From: an uncultured Oscillospiraceae bacterium
GTDB lineage: Bacteria > Bacillota > Clostridia > Oscillospirales > Oscillospiraceae
DNA: 64,000 nucleotides
Assembly (NCBI GenBank): GCA_934573735.1
Contig: CAKTMC010000005.1
Location: 1-64,000 of the forward strand
Reading direction: 5' to 3'
The notes under the pieces were generated by a model, which was not told where the DNA came from, did no database searches, and saw only the letters and a program-made list of their open reading frames with translations. Made by a program: the position numbers and the translations under genes. The first letter of the stretch is position 1. Each line of letters starts with the position of its first letter. Shown one piece after another: positions 1 through 7,215 of the stretch.

Positions 1-60
1 GACGCCGTGGTGAAGCTCTGCGAGCGGGACTACCGCCGACGAACCGACCGAGCGCGATAA
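1..60 (+). CDS. C-terminal end of an unidentified protein (partial, runs off left edge)
   Basis: Frame 1 is open from the window edge and stops at TAA 58-60, giving the last 19 codons of a protein with a very basic tail ending RRRTDRAR. It ends 13 bases before the next gene's ATG, so it probably belongs to the same transcript as the small gene and the recombinase that follow. The fragment is too short to name. Being next to a serine recombinase, it is probably cargo of the same mobile element. Confidence 0.4.
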   Translation, partial: DAVVKLCERDYRRRTDRAR

Positions 61-73
61 GGAGGTGCGGCCT

Positions 74-262
74 ATGGAAAAATATCGCACGATCGACTAC
101 ACGCAGGTCGCACTGCCGGAGGAGCTGCTCACCTCCTTTGCCAAGGCCATGCTACCGGAGCTGCGTAAGTTTTACGCCAGCGACGAGGGCAAGGCCTATT
201 TTGCAAGGTGGCTCCTGAAGCACCCGGAATATGCGGCACATTCGACACCGGAGAGCGGATGA
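74..262 (+). CDS. Small hypothetical protein of the mobile element
   Basis: A 62-residue protein beginning MEKYRTIDY. The ATG at 74 is preferred over an in-frame GTG at 65 because a full AAGGAGGT ribosome binding site lies at 59-66, seven bases ahead of it. The sequence is acidic and probably helical (contains LTSFAKAMLPELRKFY), with no membrane segment or cysteine motif. It sits between an unidentified gene and the serine recombinase, with 31 bases to the recombinase start, so it is probably co-transcribed. Small proteins of this kind often precede recombinase genes in clostridial elements, where they may help excision. That role is inferred from position only. Confidence 0.6.
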   Translation: MEKYRTIDYTQVALPEELLTSFAKAMLPELRKFYASDEGKAYFARWLLKHPEYAAHSTPESG

Positions 263-293
263 CTATAATGAAAATCGGAGAGGAGGATTCTGT

Positions 294-1802
294 ATGAATG
301 TAGTCATTTACGCCCGCTTTTCCAGCCACAGCCAGACGGAGCAGTCCATTGAGGGACAGCTCAAGGTGTGCTATGAATATGCGGAGGCGAATCATTATAC
401 CGTTGTCGGAGAGTATATCGATCGAGCCATCAGTGGCACCACGGACAACCGTGCCGAATTTCAGCGGATGATCTCCGACAGCGACAAGCACACCTTTGAG
501 GGCGTTTTGGTATATCAGCTGGACCGTTTTGCCCGCAACCGCTATGACAGTGCTATCAACAAGGCGAAGCTGAAAAAGAACGGTGTCCGGGTGCTGTCCG
601 CCAAGGAAAATATTGCGAACGACGCTTCCGGCATCTTGGTGGAGGGCGTTCTGGAAAGTATGGCGGAATATTATTCCGTGGAGCTTTCTCAGAAGATCCA
701 TCGAGGCATGGCCATCAATGCCGAAAAGTGCCTGTCTAACGGCAGCAACCCCGGCCTGGGCTTAAAGGTCGACGCCGAGCGGCGGTTCTATGTGGATGAG
801 GAGGAAGCCGCCATTGTCCGTGAGATTTATGAGCGCTACGCCAGCGGCGAGACGAAAGCGGAGATCATCCGGGATCTGAAACGGCGCAGGGTCAAGACCT
901 CTCTCGGCAAGGAATTCAGCCCCAACAGTCTCAGTCACCTGCTCAGCAACAAGCGTTATATCGGCGTCTATCTTTACAAAGGAAAGGAAACACCCGGTGG
1001 GATGCCTCGCATTTTGGATGATGACCTATTTTACCGGGTGCAATTGATGATGAACAAAAACAAAAATGCGCCGGCCCGGACCCACGGCGAAGGTGAATAC
1101 CTGCTAACCACAAAGCTGTTCTGCGGACACTGCAAGGAAATGATGGTGGGTTACGGCGGCACCAGCAAGACCGGCAGGCAATATCACTACTATATGTGCA
1201 AGAATGCCCGCAGGAAGAAGTGCGGCAAGAAGATCGTCAGCAAGTCCTATATCGAGGACCGTGTGGTCAACAAGTGTTTGAAAATGCTGACCGAGGAGAA
1301 AATCCGCTTCATTGCCAAGAAGGTGGCTGAGGAGTGCGCCAAAAGCCCGGATAACCTTACCGCCAAGGCGCTGAAAAAGGCGATCCGAGAGGCGGATACG
1401 GCCATTGAAAATCTCTGGAAAGCCATTGAGCAGGGGCGGGCCGTGGAGATGCTGACGGATCGACTCAACAAGCGCATGGCGGAAAAGGCAGAGCTGGAGG
1501 CGCAACTTGCTATCGAGGAAAACAAGAAGATCACGCTGACCGAGGCGCAGATCTTGGCCTTTCTGGACTATGTCTGTGAAATGCCCGCTGACGATGTAAA
1601 TAAGCGCCGAGCTATCATCAATATCTTTGTTCATTCCATCTACCTGTATGACGACCACTTTACCCTCATCATCAACGCCAGCAAGAAGCCGTTGAGCATT
1701 GACAATATCCCGCTGGATGATATCGAAACGGCATTTGAAGGCGAAACCGGAGCTTCGGAGGGGTGTTCATCCTTGAACACCCCTGCTCCACCAAACAGGT
1801 AA
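294..1802 (+). CDS. Large serine recombinase (site-specific integrase)
   Basis: A 502-residue large serine recombinase that would cut and rejoin attachment sites to integrate or excise its element. The N-terminal resolvase domain (about 1-145) holds the catalytic serine in YARFSS (Ser10) and the DRFARNR motif. A recombinase domain follows (about 165-265), then a zinc ribbon (cysteines near 280, 283, 302 and 310) and a charged coiled coil (about 365-425), the usual order for this family. ATG 294 is chosen because AGGAGG lies at 281-286; reading from 231 adds an improbable N-terminal tail. The gene is the last one before ordinary chromosomal genes, so the element end should lie just downstream and most of the element lies left of this window. 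Confidence 0.93.
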   Translation: MNVVIYARFSSHSQTEQSIEGQLKVCYEYAEANHYTVVGEYIDRAISGTTDNRAEFQRMISDSDKHTFEGVLVYQLDRFARNRYDSAINKAKLKKNGVRVLSAKENIANDASGILVEGVLESMAEYYSVELSQKIHRGMAINAEKCLSNGSNPGLGLKVDAERRFYVDEEEAAIVREIYERYASGETKAEIIRDLKRRRVKTSLGKEFSPNSLSHLLSNKRYIGVYLYKGKETPGGMPRILDDDLFYRVQLMMNKNKNAPARTHGEGEYLLTTKLFCGHCKEMMVGYGGTSKTGRQYHYYMCKNARRKKCGKKIVSKSYIEDRVVNKCLKMLTEEKIRFIAKKVAEECAKSPDNLTAKALKKAIREADTAIENLWKAIEQGRAVEMLTDRLNKRMAEKAELEAQLAIEENKKITLTEAQILAFLDYVCEMPADDVNKRRAIINIFVHSIYLYDDHFTLIINASKKPLSIDNIPLDDIETAFEGETGASEGCSSLNTPAPPNR

Positions 1803-1849
1803 TGGACGAACACCTATTTCTTCAGCGGCGGCTTCGCCGTAAAGTGTTC
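1760..1849. repeat. Cluster of GTGTTC/GAACAC inverted repeats at the end of the recombinase gene
   Basis: A perfect 10-base-pair hairpin with a 4-base loop occupies 1760-1783 inside the last recombinase codons. It contains GTGTTC and GAACAC. The same hexamers recur just after the gene, as GAACAC at 1808-1813 and GTGTTC at 1844-1849, around a small GGCGGC/GCCG hairpin. This could be a recombinase binding or attachment region, or part of a transcription terminator. The repeats are seen directly; the role is inference. Confidence 0.4.
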
Positions 1850-1866
1850 GCTCTGATCCACAACAG

Positions 1867-1908
1867 AAAAGCGCCGTCTTGGGAGAGATCCCGAGACGGC
1901 GCTTTTTT
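1867..1908 (+). terminator. Rho-independent terminator of the recombinase operon
   Basis: A 13-base-pair stem with one G-U pair (1871-1883 with 1890-1902), a 6-base AGAGAT loop and a run of six T at 1903-1908. It lies 65 bases after the recombinase stop and is preceded by a run of A, so it may work in both directions. Confidence 0.85.
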
Positions 1909-1985
1909 ACTATCCGCACATTCGATTTCTGCCACTCCATCGAAAGTGCTTCGCCACTCCATATCGTGGACTATATCTACAGTCT

Positions 1986-2017
1986 AAAACCGGTAAAGCT
2001 CTGGCCTTACCGGTTTT
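1986..2017 (-). terminator. Terminator downstream of the PEPCK-like gene
   Basis: A perfect 11-base-pair stem (AAAACCGGTAA at 1986-1996 with its complement at 2007-2017) around a 10-base loop. It lies 12 bases beyond the minus-strand gene that stops at 2029, and the T-rich arm serves as the U tract on that strand. It probably also marks the chromosomal side of the mobile-element boundary. Confidence 0.75.
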
Positions 2018-2028
2018 GATAATATTAT

Positions 2029-3930
2029 TTAATTTATATTGTGCATCGGGGTAATTGCGAGGTAATCCTCAAGAGGCGCGTCGTTCATGCAAAGCTCTAT
2101 GATCTGGCGGCCGATGGGGTCAAGCTCGTCGGTCATAAACTCCTGAAGCTGCTCCTTGAAGAAATCGGTGAGTATCTTTGTACCCGCGTCAAAGCCCTCA
2201 AAGCCGAGCTTGGACTGAAGCTCCGGGCGCAGGAAGGTCTGACGTACATACTGACCGTCAATCTTCATCTCGTCGAGCGAATAGCCGAACAGCGGGCAGC
2301 GGGATTTTGCAAGATGCTTCATGCGCACCGTACCGCCGCGGCGAGCCAGATACTCGCGTATCAGCCACTCGCCCATAAAGCCGACGTTATATGCGCCGAT
2401 GTGCTGGTTCGGGATGAGTATATTCAGGGTATTCGGCGTGTCCATGAGCTGATGCAGCAGCATATTTGCCTGAGTGACCTTCATGCCGGTGGCAAAGGGC
2501 CAGTAGGAGCCGACGCCCTCGGCCTTAAGTCCGCTGCCTGCGTTGCTGTCCGCGATCGAGGGATTCTTGAAGCCGCGCGGCGCGGTGAGACGCCAGAGCC
2601 ATGCAATGGACGTAGGCACGAACTGAACAAGACCCATAACGCCGTAGTTTGGGTTCTTTGCCGTGGAGGGCGGCATACGCACGCCGAAGGAACGGACATT
2701 GACCTCCTGCGGCTTGTTGCCGGGGACGATATTCTCTATCATCTCACGCGGGATAATAACGCGCGGATTGGAGCAGGGCTTGCCGGTGGACTCGATAACG
2801 TGCTCCCAGATAAGGCAGGTCGCGTTCGGTACGCCGTCCATATTGAAAAACTCCAGCGGCTCGCTCGGGTGTATGCTTATTCTCTCATAGGTAGGGCTGT
2901 TGCCGTAATAATTATCGCCGTCCATGCGCAGGAACCATCCGTCCTCCGCATCGGCTATGACAAGATGACCGGAGCCGTTCTGCATATCCTTATGCGCCAA
3001 AACCATATCGTCCGCAATGGGATGAATCTTACAGGTCTCGCCCATGCTGAGGTAATACTTTTCGCCCGTGACGGTATGCGTACCGAGAAGCAGACGACCG
3101 TCCTCCTCGTGGTGTACCTCCTCAAGCATCTCGCTCTTGCCGCCGCCGGAAGCGCCCTCATGCATGAAAACTATCTCGTTTTCATAGGGAGTTTCGAGCA
3201 GCGCTGCGGAGGCGTGGTTCGTTATCCAGCCCTCATGCTCACCGATATCGAGAAGCATGGAGAATACGCCCTTCTTAGCGGAGGGACCGGGATAGAGGTT
3301 ATAGGAAAAGACCTCGTGCAGCTTTTCGCTGCGCTGATGCACAACGACCTGCTTGCCGGAAAAATGCGTATGTCTGAACGGAGGCGCAACATAGATTATA
3401 CCGCGCGGGGTGTAGCCGGGCTTGACGTCAAAGATGCTGACAAAGCCCTGCATATTCGCAAGAGACAGCGCGAAGAAGGCCGCGTTCATCGGGCAGACCA
3501 TAAGACTGTCGTAGCCGTAATACTTTCCGCCGGCCTTAAAGGGCAGGAGTATGACCTGCTGACCTGCAAGCCAATCCATCGTCTCTGCGCGGAGCTTTGA
3601 GAACTTGTAGCCGTAGACATCATCAAAGCGCGGCTTATCGGTCGGCAGCTCGTCGCCGATGCGCATGCAGTCCGGGTCACGGCGGCGCATATAGTCTTCC
3701 ATGAAGTTTACGACGGGGCCGTTCTTGCAGCGGACTACCTCCGCCTCCTTGACAATGCCCCGGCCGGGCAGAGTGTAGCTCACGTCATAGCGGGAGCTGT
3801 GCGTAGGCCCGAAGCACATTTCTTCAAGCTGCTCCTTAGTCTCGGGATAGCAGAGGCAGCGACACTTCTTGAGAGTCTCGCTCAGATCCTCCGGCAGCAC
3901 AAATCTATCAAAATATGAGTCAGTGAACAT
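2029..3930 (-). CDS. PEPCK-like P-loop protein, probably DUF4914 family
   Basis: A 633-residue cytoplasmic protein with a Walker A-type loop GASGGGKSEM near residue 260. That motif and spacing resemble the phosphoenolpyruvate carboxykinase/HPr-kinase fold, but the rest does not read as ordinary GTP- or ATP-dependent PEPCK. Length and sequence fit the DUF4914 family of anaerobes, recalled from memory and not searched. A conserved-looking block HTHFSGKQVVVHQR precedes the P-loop, and a histidine-rich HHEED follows it. The gene is monocistronic: it has its own promoter at 3970-3998 and a terminator at 1986-2017. A phosphate-transfer role in central carbon metabolism is possible but unproven, so no PEPCK symbol is given. 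Confidence 0.65.
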   Translation of the reverse strand: MFTDSYFDRFVLPEDLSETLKKCRCLCYPETKEQLEEMCFGPTHSSRYDVSYTLPGRGIVKEAEVVRCKNGPVVNFMEDYMRRRDPDCMRIGDELPTDKPRFDDVYGYKFSKLRAETMDWLAGQQVILLPFKAGGKYYGYDSLMVCPMNAAFFALSLANMQGFVSIFDVKPGYTPRGIIYVAPPFRHTHFSGKQVVVHQRSEKLHEVFSYNLYPGPSAKKGVFSMLLDIGEHEGWITNHASAALLETPYENEIVFMHEGASGGGKSEMLEEVHHEEDGRLLLGTHTVTGEKYYLSMGETCKIHPIADDMVLAHKDMQNGSGHLVIADAEDGWFLRMDGDNYYGNSPTYERISIHPSEPLEFFNMDGVPNATCLIWEHVIESTGKPCSNPRVIIPREMIENIVPGNKPQEVNVRSFGVRMPPSTAKNPNYGVMGLVQFVPTSIAWLWRLTAPRGFKNPSIADSNAGSGLKAEGVGSYWPFATGMKVTQANMLLHQLMDTPNTLNILIPNQHIGAYNVGFMGEWLIREYLARRGGTVRMKHLAKSRCPLFGYSLDEMKIDGQYVRQTFLRPELQSKLGFEGFDAGTKILTDFFKEQLQEFMTDELDPIGRQIIELCMNDAPLEDYLAITPMHNIN

Positions 3931-3969
3931 GGTGAGTTATCCCCTTCTGCCGTAGCTTAATTTGTTAAT

Positions 3970-3998
3970 ACTGTATCATGTTTTTACCGTTTCTTCAA
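3970..3998 (-). promoter_or_regulatory. Sigma-A-type promoter for the PEPCK-like gene
   Basis: On the minus strand TTGAAG (3993-3998) and TACAGT (3970-3975) are separated by exactly 17 bases, about 40 bases ahead of the start codon at 3930. Confidence 0.5.
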
Positions 3999-4120
3999 CA
4001 AATAATATTAACGGTTTTTCAGCTTCAATCAAGTCAACACAGCCGCGCTTTATGTTAATTTTCCACAAATACGCTTGCTATATGTTGTCCGTTTTATAAG
4101 ATAAACCGGGCTTTTCCGGC

Positions 4121-4318
4121 TCAACCGCGCCGATTGTCGGCAATGAGCATAATAGAGCTTGTGATGACGACAAATGCAAGTATTACAATATACGCTTTCG
4201 TCGTGCTGCTTGTGAGAAACTTCATAAGCGGGTTATAGCCGTCCAAAATCATGATGACCACAAGCCCGAGCGCCATTGCAATGGCGAGATGCGGCAGGAA
4301 ATTCTTCAAAAATCGCAT
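4121..4318 (-). CDS. Small two-helix membrane protein
   Basis: A 65-residue protein with two hydrophobic segments (about 10-27 and 42-60) linked by a short polar loop, a positively charged N terminus and the C-terminal tail DNRRG. It starts one base after the stop of the secreted phosphodiester-glycosidase-family gene upstream, so the two are translated from one message. It may be a membrane partner of that exported enzyme. I do not recognise a family. Confidence 0.65.
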   Translation of the reverse strand: MRFLKNFLPHLAIAMALGLVVIMILDGYNPLMKFLTSSTTKAYIVILAFVVITSSIMLIADNRRG

Positions 4319-4319
4319 A

Positions 4320-5432
4320 TCACTTCTCCCCCTCCGCCTTGTCTATCTCTTTTATCAGCAGCGCGTCGCCGAGGTCGCGGCCGCCGTTGCTGGGGTGGCT
4401 GTACTCCGCGTCGTTAAAGGTCATGACCGCCGAGGCGCCGCCGTCGAGGTTATACGCCGCCTTGCAGCCGAGGTCTGCAAAAAGCTGGGCAAACTCGTCC
4501 ATCGTAAGCCCGCGCGAATAGCCGTTCTGCCGCCCGTCAACGACGACAAAGCAGTAGTGCCCCGGCTCATAGTAGCCCACGCCGCTGCGGGGGTTTTCCC
4601 ATTTTATCTCCTTGCTCGTGTTAAAATCGCTTATCGGCGCGCCGTTTGCATCCAGAAGCCTCGGTCCGAACTTCCACACCTGCCAGGGCTCCTTCTGAAG
4701 CTGCTCGTCCACGACATAATCTCCGGGGCCGAAGGTCGCCATCGTGCCGTCACGGTACAAAACGCAGATATCGTTGCTGGTCTGCTCCGTATAATAAAGC
4801 TCGCCGTTTCTCACGAGAAAGCCGCTCGTCTGGTTGTTGCAGTAGTCGCCGTTTATACTGATGAGCGCGTCACTGTCGCGGTCTATGCCGAGGGCGCTCT
4901 GGCTTGCGTAGTAGCCGTAGCTGCCGGTGGCAAAATAGGTCTGGAAGTTTTCGATTTGGGCGATATAAATATCCGCAATGTGGCACTGCGAGGAATATCC
5001 GCCCTCGCCGACAGTCACCGTACTTATAGTTATGGACACATCGGGGCTTGTATATGTATTGTCCGTTCTGACTATTTCGTCTGTAAAGTGCTCCTCAAAC
5101 TTTTTCTGCCATTCGGTGCGATTATCAATGACCTCGGGCGTTGGAGCCGGGGTATTCTCAACCGGGGCGCTTTCCTCCGCCGGTCGCTCCGTCTGGCTCT
5201 GCGCCGGCTGAGCGCTCGGGCTCAATATGCTTGTCGGCTTCGGCGGCTCCATTTTTGCGGCGTTCATGCGGGGTATAACATGATGGAAGGTCGCAAAAAC
5301 GCAGAGGACAAGCCCCGTAAGCAATATATCGTAAATAGCCAGCAGCCACGCCGGCTGACGGGAACGGTCTGCTCTGCGGGTTCGTCTCTCCGTCGGCTGT
5401 GCGCTGTGCTGGGCTGTGTGTCTGCCTGTCAT
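4320..5432 (-). CDS. Membrane-anchored phosphodiester glycosidase-family protein (NAGPA domain)
   Basis: A 370-residue protein with a basic cytoplasmic N terminus, one membrane segment (about 28-50), a proline/serine/glutamate-rich linker, and an extracellular domain from about 130 to the end. The end of that domain carries the NAGPA (DUF2233) signature: DGRQNGYSRGLTMDEFA followed by NLDGGASAVM. Family members remove sugar-phosphodiester caps; bacterial ones are linked to polysaccharide or wall glycan processing. ATG 5432 is chosen because AAGGAG stands seven bases upstream; a longer reading to 5525 lacks a ribosome site. It is the first gene of a two-gene unit with the 65-residue membrane protein and diverges from truA. 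Confidence 0.85.
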   Translation of the reverse strand: MTGRHTAQHSAQPTERRTRRADRSRQPAWLLAIYDILLTGLVLCVFATFHHVIPRMNAAKMEPPKPTSILSPSAQPAQSQTERPAEESAPVENTPAPTPEVIDNRTEWQKKFEEHFTDEIVRTDNTYTSPDVSITISTVTVGEGGYSSQCHIADIYIAQIENFQTYFATGSYGYYASQSALGIDRDSDALISINGDYCNNQTSGFLVRNGELYYTEQTSNDICVLYRDGTMATFGPGDYVVDEQLQKEPWQVWKFGPRLLDANGAPISDFNTSKEIKWENPRSGVGYYEPGHYCFVVVDGRQNGYSRGLTMDEFAQLFADLGCKAAYNLDGGASAVMTFNDAEYSHPSNGGRDLGDALLIKEIDKAEGEK

Positions 5433-5558
5433 AGTATGCTCCTTTTTATATTTTATCATGTTATTATAATTCACGCTTCCCCCGCTGTCAATTAAACTTG
5501 CAAAGACAAGGGAAATATAATACAATCTTTTGTAGAATTATTCATCCGAGGCGGTATT

Positions 5559-6296
5559 ATGGCAAATTATAAGCTTGTTTTATCATATGACGGCAGCCGA
5601 TATAAGGGCTGGCAGAGACAGGGCAACACAGATAACACGATACAGCAGCGCCTTGAGACGCTTTTGACGCGCTTAGTCGGCGATACCGTCGAGGTTTCCG
5701 GCTCCGGCAGAACGGACGCGGGAGTTCATGCGCGTATGCAGGTCTGCTCCTTCCGCGCCGAGACGGACATGAGCTGTGAGGAGCTGCTTGCGGCGATACG
5801 GCAATATCTGCCGGAGGATATAGGAGCCGAGTCACTTGAGCCTGCTCCCCCGCGCTTTCACGCGAGACTCAGCTGCAAGCGAAAGAGCTATGTCTATCGC
5901 ATATGGAACAGCACCGCGCCGAACGTGTTTGAGAGAAAGTATCTCTATTTCTTCCTCGAGACTCTGGACGTGGACAAAATGCGCCTTGCGGCAGGCTTTC
6001 TCTGCGGGACGCATGATTTCAGCGCCTTCTGCGCAAACCGGCACATGAAAAAATCCGCCGTGCGCAGGCTTGAAGGCATTGATATCGAGCGCATCGGCGG
6101 CGAGCTGCGGCTCACGCTGACCGGGGACGGGTTTTTATATAACATGGTGCGCATCATCGTCGGTACGCTCCTTGAGGTCGGCACGGGTAAGCTCTGCCCC
6201 GAGGACTGCGCGGAAATTCTTGCGTCGAAAAATCGTGACCGCGCAGGCTTCACCGCCCCGCCCAATGGTCTGACGCTCTGGAGCGTGGAATATTGA
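5559..6296 (+). CDS. truA: tRNA pseudouridine(38-40) synthase TruA
   Basis: A 245-residue cytoplasmic enzyme converting uridines 38-40 of the tRNA anticodon arm to pseudouridine. The catalytic aspartate is Asp53 in GSGRTDAGVHA, and GFLYNMVRIIVGTL near the C terminus is the usual TruA core motif. Length is typical. The ribosome site (GAGGCGG) is modest. In many Firmicutes truA follows ribosomal-protein or ECF genes; here it stands alone between a divergent gene and a 426-base intergenic region. Confidence 0.95.
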   Translation: MANYKLVLSYDGSRYKGWQRQGNTDNTIQQRLETLLTRLVGDTVEVSGSGRTDAGVHARMQVCSFRAETDMSCEELLAAIRQYLPEDIGAESLEPAPPRFHARLSCKRKSYVYRIWNSTAPNVFERKYLYFFLETLDVDKMRLAAGFLCGTHDFSAFCANRHMKKSAVRRLEGIDIERIGGELRLTLTGDGFLYNMVRIIVGTLLEVGTGKLCPEDCAEILASKNRDRAGFTAPPNGLTLWSVEY

Positions 6297-6375
6297 TGTG
6301 AAAATCGGTGCACCACGCTCAAAAACACCATCGTCTCCCCTTTTCCCGCCAAGCTCAGAACTTATCAGCTAATAG

Positions 6376-6649
6376 ACCATCGCTTGACAAGGGCAAACTC
6401 GGTTTGACGGGCGGAAATGCGCTCATACTTCGTCAAGACCATTGACAATACGGCAGTATTTCCTGCGAGTCTTTTCTCGTCTGAACACATTTCCGCTCCG
6501 TCAAAACTGCTTTGCACCTGACAGCGATGAATTTTCGAGTGATTTTTGTTTTTTGAGATGCAGGCGGGCTGGCGCCCGCCAAGGCGAAAAGGGCAAAAAG
6601 CGCCGAAAAGGCGCGCTGTCAGGCGTGTCTGCCCTTGTCAAGCGATGGT
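6376..6649. repeat. 274-base element with 20-base terminal inverted repeats (MITE-like or structured RNA)
   Basis: The ends form a perfect 20-base inverted repeat: 6376-6395 is the complement of 6630-6649. Inside, TTTGACGGGCGGAAATG (about 6403) pairs with a near-complement around 6488-6507. CCTGACAGCG (near 6517) pairs with CGCTGTCAGG (near 6613), and GGCGGG/CCCGCC forms a hairpin near 6560. Nested inverted repeats without a gene suggest a non-autonomous transposable element or a folded transcript. No clear long target duplication is visible. Confidence 0.55.
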
Positions 6650-6662
6650 AGTATTGCAAACT

Positions 6663-6697
6663 AAAAAGCATCCTCCGACAAGCAGAGGATGCTTTTT
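6663..6697 (-). terminator. Terminator of rplS (bidirectional)
   Basis: A perfect 13-base-pair stem (6663-6675 with 6685-6697), a 9-base loop and A/T runs on both arms, 25 bases after the rplS stop. It could also stop transcripts entering from the truA side. Confidence 0.9.
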
Positions 6698-6722
6698 AAT
6701 CCTTTTGCGGTAAGGCTTGCGC

Positions 6723-7064
6723 TTACAGGCGCTCCTTGACCTTTGCCTTCTTACCGACGCGATCACGCAGGTAGTACAGCTTTGCTCTGCGAACCTTGCC
6801 CTTGCGGACGGTGGTGACAGAGTCGATGGAGGGAGAGTGAACCGGGAAGACCTTCTCGCAGCCTACACCGTAGGAGATGCGGCGGACGGTGATGGTCTCG
6901 TTGATGCCGCCATGCTTCTTGGCAATGATGGTGCCTTCAAAAGCCTGGGTACGCTCACGGTTACCTTCCTTGACGCGAACCATGATGCGCACGGTATCGC
7001 CGACGTTCATTTCGGGCAGTTCCTTCTTCATGTACTGCTCGCTGAGAATTTTGACCAGATCCAT
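6723..7064 (-). CDS. rplS: 50S ribosomal protein L19
   Basis: A 113-residue protein with the L19 hallmarks: [28 protein letters not shown] and the C-terminal block [14 protein letters not shown]19 sits at the interface of the 30S and 50S subunits. The gene is monocistronic, with a strong promoter at 7171-7199, a leader of roughly 100 bases and its own terminator. Here it is separated from rpsP-rimM-trmD, its usual Bacillus neighbours. Confidence 0.97.
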   Translation of the reverse strand: MDLVKILSEQYMKKELPEMNVGDTVRIMVRVKEGNRERTQAFEGTIIAKKHGGINETITVRRISYGVGCEKVFPVHSPSIDSVTTVRKGKVRRAKLYYLRDRVGKKAKVKERL

Positions 7065-7164
7065 AATCTAATCCTTCCTTACATATAGACGTTCTTACCG
7101 GCGGGCTCAAGGCCTCGGCAGCGGACCGCCTTTCTATGCCCGCAGACGCATTGTCTGTGAAAGC
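7065..7164 (-). promoter_or_regulatory. Leader of the rplS message (possible L19 autoregulatory leader)
   Basis: About 100 bases lie between the predicted transcription start and the rplS ATG. The transcript contains a CAGAC/GTCTG hairpin and several GC-rich complementary segments (GGGC, GGCGG, CCGCC). Firmicutes often have a structured L19 leader that L19 itself binds. The match to that family is inferred from position and secondary-structure potential, not from an alignment. Confidence 0.4.
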
Positions 7165-7170
7165 TATGGT

Positions 7171-7199
7171 ATTATAGCATAGCATATGCGCAAAATCAA
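7171..7199 (-). promoter_or_regulatory. Promoter of rplS
   Basis: On the minus strand TTGATT (7194-7199) and TATAAT (7171-7176) are separated by 17 bases, a near-consensus housekeeping promoter suited to a ribosomal-protein gene. Confidence 0.75.
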
Positions 7200-7215
7200 G
7201 TGTTTTTTCGCGCTT

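Larger units (their letters stand above)
6297..6722. other. Intergenic region between truA and rplS (426 bases) holding a structured repeat element
   Basis: No convincing protein gene is present: the longest plus-strand reading frame (6442-6651) has no ribosome site and overlaps the inverted repeats. Most of the region is the inverted-repeat element at 6376-6649, followed by the rplS terminator at 6663-6697. I see no sign of RNase P RNA, tmRNA or SRP RNA hallmark sequences. Confidence 0.6.

Noticed and set aside
2041..3600. Long plus-strand frame (519 codons) opposite the PEPCK-like gene
   Set aside because: It is the antisense shadow of a well-supported gene, has no ribosome site, and its translation is rich in Ala/Arg/His/Leu without motifs.
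2029..3930. Calling the gene pckG or pckA
   Set aside because: Only the P-loop area resembles PEPCK; the rest of the active-site motifs could not be matched.
4251..5495. Plus-strand frame (414 codons) opposite the NAGPA-family gene
   Set aside because: Antisense of a gene with a clear family signature and ribosome site; no independent start signal.
6442..6651. Plus-strand 69-codon frame inside the 274-base element
   Set aside because: No ribosome site, arginine/phenylalanine-biased random-like composition, and it lies within the inverted repeats.
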